Origin: Eumeta japonica | Lineage: Eukaryota > Arthropoda > Insecta > Lepidoptera > Psychidae | NCBI GenBank assembly: GCA_005406025.1 | Contig: BGZK01001463.1 | Coordinates: forward strand, 84,158-148,157 | DNA length: 64,000 nucleotides | Reading direction: 5' to 3' | Shown: piece after piece, positions 37,470 through 47,379 of the stretch | Position numbering within the stretch: the stretch's first letter is position 1 | How the letters are laid out: every line of letters begins with the position of its first letter | The notes under the pieces: generated by a model | Told to the model about the DNA's origin: nothing | Seen by the model: only the letters and a program-made list of their open reading frames with translations | Database searches by the model: none | Made by a program: the position numbers and the translations under genes

Positions 37470-37850
37470 ACTAACGCCTATTTCCCAGAAGGGTAGACAG
37501 AGACTATAGATTACCACATGGTACGATTTTTCCACATCTCTTGCTTTGTTGACATCCATCATCATATACAAGCAAAGTCTTCGGTTTCTGGTGTTTAATA
37601 TTTAGCCCCTTTTTAGTATATAATATGCATAAGATTTTCTAGGGCGATTCTCGCCGACCTTTCCATCACCATTACTTCCTATACATTTGTTTTGCCAGCC
37701 TACTTTTATTCATCTTTTCCAGGAGGCTAAACCACCGCAATATATCTCTACTTTAGTTACTACTTCTTCCTTCAAACCACACCGCTCTCTGACATCACTG
37801 TTCCTTAAACTATCTATCCGAGACACTCAGAAAGATAGATAGATGTGATG
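37470..37850 (-). mobile_element. non-LTR retrotransposon C-terminal remnant (RTE-like)
   Basis: The minus strand reads, across frames, SLRNSDVRERCGLKEEVVTKVE, then ILRWFS and LEKMNKSRLAKQMY, a GK-G-R-R-P/ALENLMHI block, and MDVNKARDV, ending near '...SVSTLLGNRR'. This order matches the remembered tail of lepidopteran RTE-type polymerases (LERMNE, RLTKQIY, MDVREAKEVCKD). It is a remnant. The clade assignment is from memory and tentative. Confidence 0.6.
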
Positions 37851-37859
37851 ATAATCACA

Positions 37860-39360
37860 AGAGAGTGAAGTATTTCAGACGAGTGGTCTTGCCGTGATAA
37901 CGAGTGTAACAATACAGTTTGTTAAACTAATACTTTCATAAACTCGATAAATAGATTGTTACTGTTTGTCGTATTTTCCCGTTTATGAGAAAATTAACAC
38001 TGTACACTTAACGAATTATTGAATCCGGTACTACAGGTAGATGTCTAACGTTTCTGATCACACCTCGTTTCAACCATTGAAAGTACACCGTCACCCCTCT
38101 AGATGTTCACTTCGTATGATTAGTTCGTGGGCGCCAGTGAAGATTAACCTTGTCTTTGAAATGTAAATACTAGTGTTTTCGATCTAATTTAAACGAAAAC
38201 GGTTCAATTCTGTGATGGACAGACAAATTCAAAGATTGTAAAACGTACAGTGTGAATGTCATAATAAACAAGAGAATAGTCATAATTAATAGGTTGATTA
38301 AAAGGACGCTTGAAAGTAAAAAAATGTTCTAAAAAGCATGTTCACAGATGCTAGCGTTTTGTAATAAATTATGTTAAATATACTCCAGATTCCATCACTT
38401 CAATGCTCCTTCTTCATTTATTACGGCACAAGTCTCAGCACCAAAAAATATAAAAAAGCGTAAAATATAAGCGAATGCAAAAAGCTCCGTATATTATATA
38501 TACTATAATTTGGTATACTATGTCGCACTTTATATAAGTTAGCGTCGGTGCAGTTCAATTATGAGAAAAGGTATAACCAAAAACAAGAACTAAGTACATA
38601 ATAACACAGAGGCCTAGGACGAACGTCCTGTCTCGATGGTTCCAAAACACGTTTTTTATTTCATTTTTTTTCATTATACAAACCCAGAAGGCGACGTCCT
38701 CAACAAAGAAGATTAATTATTCCATTAATATACATCCTTCATAATTACGTTTCAATTTAACTGGCACTCGACGAAAATTGTACTCACCCAAATTATTTTC
38801 TTAGGGAAAACCTATACATATTCATTGGCCATTATAATAAACGTTTTTCTTTTTTATTTTTTTTTTGCTTTTCTCGGATCGTAAAATGTTTTTTTACGAC
38901 GGCCGTCGACAAAGCGGCCCTTATTCTCATAAGCCCATTCCGTCTTAAGAATAAGGAGTGACGTAACGTTAATGCCGTAACACGCTTTGCGTCGCCGTTC
39001 ACGTGCGAAGATGAAAAGTCGCCTGTCCGTTTGTCTGTCACGTATAAGTTTAAATATAGTCTAGCGAATTTGTGAGTAAAAATTCTGGAAATAGACAGAT
39101 CAATATTAATTCTGTAGCTTTTTAACAGATTGCGTTAGTAACAGTATAGTAGAAAAACCACACATTTAGGTATGTATGCTTTATTGGTTTTGTGATTTCC
39201 GACAGATGGTGTTGGTGACACAACAATATTATAGTTTATAAAATATTATAGATTGTGTTGTCTTTTTTTTAATGTTTGTTCATGAAATGACATATTATTG
39301 ATAGATAACAAATCTAGATATGAATTTTAATTATTATGTTAAATTCCAAATCTTGTGGTG
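37860..39360. other. intergenic AT-rich DNA, nothing recognised
   Basis: No gene, RNA or clear repeat identified. Confidence 0.45.
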
Positions 39361-39366
39361 CGATAG

Positions 39367-39399
39367 TTTTTTTCATAAAGTAGTACTTTATGAAAAAAA
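39367..39399. repeat. 33-bp near-perfect palindrome
   Basis: TTTTTTTCATAAAGTA (39367-39382) and TACTTTATGAAAAAAA (39384-39399) are perfect 16-bp reverse complements around one central G. Confidence 0.85.
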
Positions 39400-39795
39400 T
39401 TAACTTAGAACTCGTTTTATTTGCCCTAATAAAGCCGTGCTTTTTGTTAGTATAATAAGTAAATAGATACAAACATACCAAATAAGGATTTTAATCTCTA
39501 AAAAGGATTGTAAGGTTTGTTTCATGTTCAATAATTAATTGCTTAGAAAAATTATTATCAACCATATAATAATTTCAGAAATTTCATTTGATATAGCAGT
39601 TTTAACAGCAGCACAGCAAAAAAAGAAACAGACAGTTTTTTTTATAAAATAATAGGTTAAAATGATTAGATATCAATCCGCTTAGATTCATTTTAATTTA
39701 CAGAGAGTTCTTGTAGCGCAAAAACTAATGATTTTGTAATTTAACAGAACCAAAAATGGATTTTAGAAAATCATTTCTTTTTTAATATAGGCGAA

Positions 39796-39951
39796 CAGTG
39801 GCGGATTTATATTTTTTTATGAGTGTAGGCCACTTTATTTCCGCCGCCCCATGTACGTTTCTAAAATAATAATTTTCATAAATCTGCCGCCCCTAGGACG
39901 CTGCCGCCCCTAGGCCGCGGCCTACACGGCCTATTGACAAATCCAGGACTG
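39796..39951. mobile_element. hAT-type MITE with 8-bp target duplication
   Basis: 156 bp bounded by imperfect terminal inverted repeats CAGTGGCGGATTTA (left) and CAGTCCTGGATTTG (reverse complement of right). The octamer TAGGCGAA is repeated exactly at 39788-39795 and 39952-39959. An 8-bp duplication and CAGTG-type ends are diagnostic of the hAT superfamily. The interior is GC-rich (gccgcccctaggccgcggcc) and non-coding. Confidence 0.85.
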
Positions 39952-40106
39952 TAGGCGAAGCAATAGCAGCTCTGCGCGCATTTTCTCCACTAAAGGCAAC
40001 TGTTGGGATTATCCACTTCCAGAATAGGGGCTGTTCTCAATTCACTAAGGTAGGGGATACTAATATTGTAAACATTACATTTTATGCCAGTTAAAAATAT
40101 ATTATG

Positions 40107-40954
40107 TAACTAGCTGTGCCCCCAGCTCCGCACGCGTCCTTCATAGAACTATTCTTCAGGTTTTTGATAAATAAAACAGAATTTTACTTAGGTATGTTAA
40201 TTTTGAAATAAATAAAGGCAAGGAATATTTTTTTTATTTTAACATTCTTTTAGATATTCGGTGGATATTTTTTTACTTTCCTAATTTTAATACATATTTT
40301 ATTTACATTAAACCTTCTTTGTATGCAATATTCCTCGTTTTTTAACGGACGCGAGTCGGTCGCTCGCTGTCGATCGCTGGGCGTTATTTTAAAATTACAA
40401 ATGTTTATTTAGCGTCATTTTTAGAAAATAGGCACTATTCGGAATTTTTGTATAGATCCTTTAAAGATCTACAATCATACTCTACATAATTTTGATCTCT
40501 TATGGTTTACTTATCGTAAGCCCGCCCAAAGCTCACCCAAAGTGTCATTTTCTGATTCACTATTATCATTGCTGCTTGTTTATGTAACAAAATATACCCT
40601 ACAGTCTGGTCAGATAACATTGATATGAATTAAAAAAGAAATATGTAAAGATAAATTATTCGCACACGAAACGGACAGACAAACAGAAAAACGTTCAGTT
40701 TCATACTATATATGTAGATACAGAAACAATATAGACAAATAGATGCTATATCTATACATATATAATGAAAATAGGTTGTCTCTGTTCGCCAATCACATAA
40801 AAGCTACTAAGCGTATAGACATGGGACTGGGACCATTCGATTCGGGATGATTTGTAGATGGTTCTAGGCTACTCATTTTTCGAATTCCGTAAATCCTTCG
40901 CCATTTTATTTATAAATAAAAATTATCCAGCGAAGCGGGCGGGACAGCTAGTTA
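40107..40954. mobile_element. non-autonomous repeat with TAACTAGCTGT ends
   Basis: Begins TAACTAGCTGTGCCC at 40107. The reverse complement of its right end (40941-40954) is TAACTAGCTGTCCC. Inside is the catatataatgaaaa...tttgtagatggtt segment shared with 12.8 kb and the terminal cgaagcgggcggg motif, which recurs near 13.73 kb. No long frame was recognised. It may be one element or two nested ones. Confidence 0.5.
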
Positions 40955-41969
40955 GATATATATATTTTGGATTTGGGCTTGAAGAAACGAATAGTCTTGT
41001 GGAGATTAGAGTTTTAAAGGACATACATATAGGTATTTTTATTTTTAACTGTATTGTTTTAAAAGGTCACGTGATACAACAATAAAATGCACATGTACCA
41101 CACACCCCAATCGGGTCCCAAGATCGACTGCTACTCTCTCTATCGGGAGATCAAAACACATTTCGAGTCTGCTACTCTTCTTACGGGACAACCTAGTAGG
41201 AGGGGACTGTCACGGTGGGCATTAAATCGAACATCTGAACGTTATTAAAATTTCAGCGCGAGTAAAACGGAAAAATTAACTAGTGAAATATGCCGGCTAA
41301 GCGTTTTGTTTGTGAGCTGTCGGAGCATCAAAACATGTTGTATTCGGCTGAAGGTTAAAAATTTATTGTTCATTCCATCTTTGGAAGTTCCAAAATGGAC
41401 ATTGAAAAGAGTCCATTAAAAAAAAATATATTTCTTTTGTTTTCTTGTGGCGTGCGGTGAGTGAATCGCAAAAACAGTATCAAAGATAAGGGGACAAGGA
41501 GTACTGTAACTAGTATACCGAGCGGTTGTCAATCGGAACTTGTAAGAAATTAAACTCGTGTCGTATGGATCTATGGACGGAAAAAATAATACGATTGGCT
41601 ACTTAATCGAATACGTCTATTTTAACACGCTTTTATTAGCTTCACCTGTATGTATGTATGTAACCGACTCCTTTACACTTGATTTTGTCCCACTTTACAT
41701 GAACAGATTTAATTTAAACTTTGTACACATATCTAGAACCGGTGACAATACAATAATTTGATAAGTTTGTCTTATTATCCTGATCAGGATCGCCAGGATC
41801 GAATAATTTCGTCGCGTATCGTCTGCGTGAGAGCAAGTGGCTCTCACGGTAGTAAGCATTATTAATAATTCAACTATTGTTGTATTGTCAAAAATTACAA
41901 TTTTTTACCAATCAACCGAACTAAAAAGTGCAAAATAATCCTTAATATGAACTCAAAAAAATAATGAAC

Positions 41970-42086
41970 AATGACGAAAAATACTAGTATTATTGTAGAA
42001 AAAGCGTGGGTTGCTCTATGTGAGAAAAATGTGGGACAAAGCGCCCCACGCTTTGTCCCACATTAATACTAGTATTTTTCGTCATT
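41970..42086. repeat. nested inverted repeat (117 bp)
   Basis: The outer arms 41970-41991 and 42065-42086 are perfect 22-bp reverse complements (AATGACGAAAAATACTAG...). Directly inside the right arm, 42028-42043 and 42049-42064 form a second perfect 16-bp hairpin (AATGTGGGACAAAGCG) with a 5-base loop. AAAGCGTGGG at 42001-42010 can instead pair with CCCACGCTTT at 42045-42054, so the outer arms extend imperfectly to about 42 bp. Confidence 0.92.
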
Positions 42087-42660
42087 ATTCGATTCATATT
42101 TATTTTCACTTTTAGTTAATGTGCTTTAAAAGCGTGTTTTTTAGTTTTTCTAAACTATATTTATTGGATTAATAATTTTGTGCATAGACCCCACATTGAA
42201 ATATATTGATAGTTGTGTAAGGAACTTTTTAAAGCTTGTGTGTTGCCTGTACTGATATGTAATTGACAAACTTGGATAATTACTTTGTTCGAAATTATAA
42301 TATTACAAACTAGTCAAAATATTACAGGAAGGAGCGTAATGGAAAAAAATATCAGATGGAATAAGAACTATAATTATAAACAAATAAGAATAAATGATAT
42401 TCAATTGACTATCAGCAAGTTTAATTTGAAATAGACGGAGCATTCTATCGGTCGAAAAGAAAAATAGCCGAAAGCAGTTGGTATACAAGAAACATGAAGA
42501 CCAACAAAGACAGGCCGTTTATGAAGTAGGTTAGTGATATAAAAGATGTATCAGGTGACACATGGTCAATAGTCTAGTCGTAGTTTTCGAAAAAGAAATA
42601 TAATAGTTATCTGAATTTGCTTATAACAAATTGTCAAATTAATAAACAAAATATTTATAA

Positions 42661-43620
42661 AAAATATTTTATTTGTTACTCTGCTGAGAAATGGCAAATA
42701 TGACTTCTAAAGAATAAATCATTTCATCAATAGTTAAAAAACAGTTTTAAACAATAAAAATTTTTTTAAGATATTTTTCTTTTTGAAAATCATTGTTTTT
42801 TCATGACAACAAAATAGTAAGAAAAAGGTTTTTCAAAATATTAAACTAGTGCATTTGTTTATAAACAATTTATTAAAAATTTTTTTTTTTCAACTTTGGA
42901 TAATGCCTCTATAAAATAAAAAAATAGCCATAACTCAAGATTTGAATAAACATTTTTTTTCAACGTTTTTGATGATTTTTATTTTTTTTTAATATCAAAA
43001 AAAATATAATAAACAAAATACACAAATTTAAGATACTTTTATAACGTAGTCTTGTTAAGTATATATATAAAAAGAGCTCCAAGAAGCCAAAAATTTTTAA
43101 GCCAATTATTTAAACTTTTGTACGGTCTTTTGTAAAAATGAAAGTCCACGAAAAATTACTTAGTTAACAATGATATAACTTTTAAAAAAACCAATAATTT
43201 TTTTTCCAACGGGGCTTTATTCTTTGAAGTATTCTGATGAGATTGTATTTTTTTAAAGTTAAATATTGATATTTAATAATATAAAAAAAATATTTTATTT
43301 GATAGACTCTGCCGAGCAGTAGCGCGGCCATACTATATCGGCCGCGCGGGGCCCTATTTTCAGCACTAAATTAAAATTATAAATAATAAAGGTAGATTTC
43401 CGGAAGTCATTTTTGGTTTGGAAATTTTCTCCTATTTGTGAATCTCTTTTTTAAATTTCTTAAGTATTAATATTTTTTGAGTAATTGCCAAAAAATGAAA
43501 TACATTTTTATTCATTTCAATTTGTTAATAACTTTTGCAATTTTTATTGTGCAGTAAAATCCTTCGAATACATTTTTTTAGACGTCATTCCGAATCCAAA
43601 GAGCTATCTTATATATTTTT
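42661..43620 (+). repeat. two successive copies of an AT-rich repeat carrying a GC-rich 'gccgagcagtagcgcggcc' block
   Basis: Both copies begin aaaatattttatttg (42663 and 43287) followed by ctctgc(c/t)gag. The second runs through agcagtagcgcggccatact, atatcggccgcgcgg, a taactt(t)tgcaattttt block and tagacgtcattccgaatccaa. It aligns over about 340 bases with the reverse complement of 61175-61520. The first copy is more diverged. Transposon type unknown. Confidence 0.65.
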
Positions 43621-44460
43621 AGACCTTTATCAAGAATTAACACGATTTTGAACTTGTCGACTAGACTACAAGAACAGCTAGCGATAAAGAGAAATCGAGT
43701 CAGTCAGAGGAGGTTTTTGTCAATGACGAATACACACAGGGCAGTAGATACGAAATTGTTGACAAATGTATTTGTTGTATTAAATTAAACTATTAAATTA
43801 TTTTAAATATGTATAGCTACAATTATTATCATAATCATTACTATAATTATTGTTATTAGTAGTATAGTTTTTTTAATTAATTTTAACTTATTAAAGCCAT
43901 TCTCACGTTAAATTCAAGAGAGCCGAAGTGACTGAGCGAATGTTGATGGCCGAATGATCGGCTTGTTGTCTTCAAATAATTAAATAACTACTATATTGAA
44001 GTTTGAATTAACGAACAAATTTTTAATTTTAAGTTAAATCACTCGTTCCATGCCGGAGGGCATGTCAACAGTGGTAATCAGTGGTTAGTGATGACTATTG
44101 GATCAGTATACGAGCATCGACGTGGTTAACGTCCAATTACATTGCTAATAAATAAAAATTATGAGGGAGCAAATGTTTCTAAATGGATTGGAAATAAACC
44201 TGACATCAAATCAAAGTCAATAGGATTCATAAAATACAGATACATCGGTCGGACTGACCCAGATCTGTGTAGAGGAGATTTCAAATTCGAGGGGTATGTC
44301 AAAAGTAATTTCGTATTCTTTACTGAATAATTTGATACTGGCAAGTTTTACATCATCGTATATATCGGTTACTTGGTGACAAATTTACAAATGGGACGTA
44401 TTTGAATTCGATTTTTTAAAGCTTATTTTGTGAGAATCTGGAGGAAATTCGTTTGCAACA

Positions 44461-45430
44461 ATGGAACTCAGCCGATGTGATTTACGCGCTATGATTTATT
44501 GTGATTACGTAAAAGGTTCAGACTCAAGAGTGAGTCTATTTTTCGTGAGTCTGCTTGTTCATAAGCAACAGTTTTTAATTGTTTTGCTGAGTTTAAAAGA
44601 GGAAAAGTTTTGAAAATGAAGAAAGAACATGTCGGCCCGCCCGCCGCGGTCACTCGAGTACATGTTCAAGCAGCTGAAAAATTGATCCGAGGCTATCGAA
44701 GAACTACATAATGAAGTTTGAACGAGAAGCGAATATCGGCTCAGCAGCGATATCATTGTTCGTGATCAGCTTTCTCTCTGTAAAGATGATTCCACACAAA
44801 CTGACCGATGAGTAGAAAAACCGTCGAATAGATTGATGCCGATTTGTTGTGGAGAAACTCAACGGAGGCGAGGTAAAAAAACGTATACGACATAACTACC
44901 GGTGACGAAACATGGCTGTGAAACTGAGACACAGAAACAACAATGTTAGAATCGACCGTATGGTACTTTGAAAATGACAACAGACAGAAACAAATGGTGG
45001 TCACATTTTTTTTGTAAAACCGGTCATATTGTTGCTCTAGAGGATCAAAAACAGTCAATTCTGAGTGGTAAGTGACAGTTTATGCCACGGCAGTATTACC
45101 AGTCTAGTGCGACAAGCGACCGAAGTCACGAATCCGTCACCTTCTTTGGGAACACGACAACGGCGCGCGGCACGTCCGCCAGGACTCTTTATTTTTAATC
45201 GAAACATGTGTCTACCTCACCCATCATGTATCTCCCGACTTTACTTCTTTCTTAAAATCAAAAGAACAATTGTAAGACACGAGATTTGAGAGCAGGGAAG
45301 ATGAACTAGCTGCCTATAATTCAGAAATTTCTCAGGTATCTGAAAAATTCTGGTCAGAAGTATTTTTCAAATGATTCAAACCCATGGAAAAGTGTATTAA
45401 TGCTTAGGATGAACACTTTTAAAATATAGA
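44461..45430 (+). pseudogene. decayed mariner transposase (second lineage)
   Basis: Starts ATGGAACTCAGCCGATGTGA (MELSRCDLRAMIYCDY), then across frames FNCFAEFKRGKVLK, VQAAEKLIRGYRRTT, TTGDETWL (first catalytic Asp kept), STVWYFENDN, VNSEWYVT, a broken DN-AR region, LTHHVSPDFTSFLK, RFESREDELAAYN and MEKCINA. Stops and frameshifts are frequent. Motifs differ clearly from the 4.4 kb mariner (TGDETW rather than TGEEKW), so it is a separate mariner subfamily. I could not match terminal inverted repeats. Confidence 0.82.
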
Positions 45431-45434
45431 TGTT

Positions 45435-47193
45435 AGTAATAGATAATAAATATTATAAATAATAAAATTTTGAGTATTTAGTTTTTTGTACGCAGCATAC
45501 CCCTCGTAACAAACGCGGATCCAGCCCTCAAAAAAGGTTGTAGTCACAGTAACCCGAGAATCGGCCAAGTGCGAGTCGAAGTGTGAACTCGCTAATGATC
45601 GATTTCTACATAGATGTTTACAAAGTATATGACCAAGATTTTGTACAGTGTGTAGTTCTACGTGGATAAAGCCTTGGGACGAACACTAGTAACTTAATAA
45701 ACCTGTAAAATGTTAACTTGTTCGCTCATGAAAATTACAAAAGTAAACGTGTGTTTGTTTGTTTATCAGAACGTCATATGTAAACTCTAAATTACTGAAC
45801 CCGTTTAGACGAAATTTTTACAAAGGATATCAAATTAAATTGAACGCTAGTATACATTCTATGTACATGTATATTTTGGAGACCTAGCCCAGAAAGTCTT
45901 TCCTGTGTCACTGAGGCACGTAACCAAGATTTTATTCTGTGAAGAGTAGACAGCGATCTCTCTGCGGTAGTTACGTTGACCGGGAGAGTTGCCACAATTA
46001 TTTGAAAATATTTTTTTTATGTTAGAGTACAAATCTTGGTCGTGTGCTTCAATGAGATGTACTACCGTTTCTGGTAGTTGGTGGATATTTTCAAATTCAT
46101 TAATAACGGAATGTGTTATAAGAGAGGTACGTAAATTGATTTCCGAATGTACTCTGCTGCCGATTTTGCCCGACACTTTATATTTTGTCGAAAAAACAAC
46201 AAAGCAATTTATCCTGACTGACAATAACATAAAACTTTATAAAGTAAACTTTTTTTCGATAAAAGTCAGGTTACCTATGTTAACAACAGTACAAACTACT
46301 AACGTTAGCACTAGGCCACCAAAAAGGAAGGCGGTTCGAAAGGTTTTGCGGAAATGTACAAATACAATTGCATACATGTAACACACACCTACTTTAAATT
46401 AACAGATATCAGATGAGATAGTCATCTCTTTTTTCCAATACAAGTATTCATATACCAAAACGAAACAGATAATACATTGTTAATAATGTGACAATTGTCA
46501 GCATATCGTCTATGACTAAATACTTTGTTGCATTCCGAATCACGCACGATTAATTGTTGTTTTTTTTTTTTCTATTAAGGCATGGGATATAATATCATCA
46601 GCCTATCGATCTCAATAGACAGTGAAAGTGTGACGTCACAAGTCTATTGTGGGCATGCCCATCGTGCCCACAACGGTGGATCCGCGCTTGCCCCGTAAGC
46701 TACAAGTACAATAACAGCGATTGTGGTCAACTTGTAAAACCTGAGTTTCTCGTTTCATTGGACAACTGCAAAGGAGTGGCATTTTGTAAAGCAATGTTAA
46801 ATATTTACATTTAAAATAAGCAGCCCGGACACAAAGACGGACAAGCCACCTTCGAACATAGCTACGCATCTCATTGATAACTGGATAAAGAACCTCAAAA
46901 ATAAAAGCCTTAGCTGTAGTGTCTGAGCGCGCGAACCGCACCAGTCACGCACGCTATGAGAACCTGATTTAAAACGACTTTTTTTTTAACTTGTTTGTCT
47001 TCATTGTAGTGGTGTTTTAATTGGTCGACGGACGTGTTCGTCGATTGCGGAACTAAAATAGTAATTCTATTAATTTCGGCCGAGTGTTAAATTGTGAAAA
47101 TATATTATAATATGAGTGATAATTGTAAATGATAAGCAGTTTTTGCTGCTGCGTTCGGTAGAGACGAAATTCGAGGTACCCTTAAATAAACGA

Positions 47194-47195
<2 letters not shown>
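45435..47195. other. upstream flank of the lysozyme gene, unidentified open frames
   Basis: Contains the repeat scrap gaatcggccaagtgcgagtc at 45551. An antisense pair of frames (minus 45859-46230, 123 codons; plus 45989-46381, 130 codons) is long for this base composition, but neither is recognised. A 101-codon minus frame at 46636-46941 is likewise unassigned. No promoter element could be fixed with confidence. Confidence 0.35.

Positions 47196-47196
<1 letters not shown>

Positions 47197-47232
<36 letters not shown>
47197..47232. repeat. (AT)18 microsatellite
   Basis: Uninterrupted AT dinucleotides, 36 bases, about 150 bases before the lysozyme start codon. Confidence 0.97.
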
Positions 47233-47234
<2 letters not shown>

Positions 47235-47379
47235 AAATAAACCGTAAAACATCAAGTAAACTATAATAGAGATTTTGTGTAACCGAACAGAAATTATATT
47301 TTTTTAATAAACAGTGAAGTTGAATACAAATCTCTTCATAGATATATTTTCTCTGATTTTCCTTAATTAAAAATCAGAT

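Noticed and set aside
44060..44115. Possible tRNA-derived SINE head (gtggttagtgatgactattg)
   Set aside because: An A-box-like stretch is present but no B box follows at the right distance.
46636..46941. 101-codon minus-strand frame
   Set aside because: No recognisable domain; it lies in unassigned DNA before the lysozyme gene, and a chance frame cannot be excluded.
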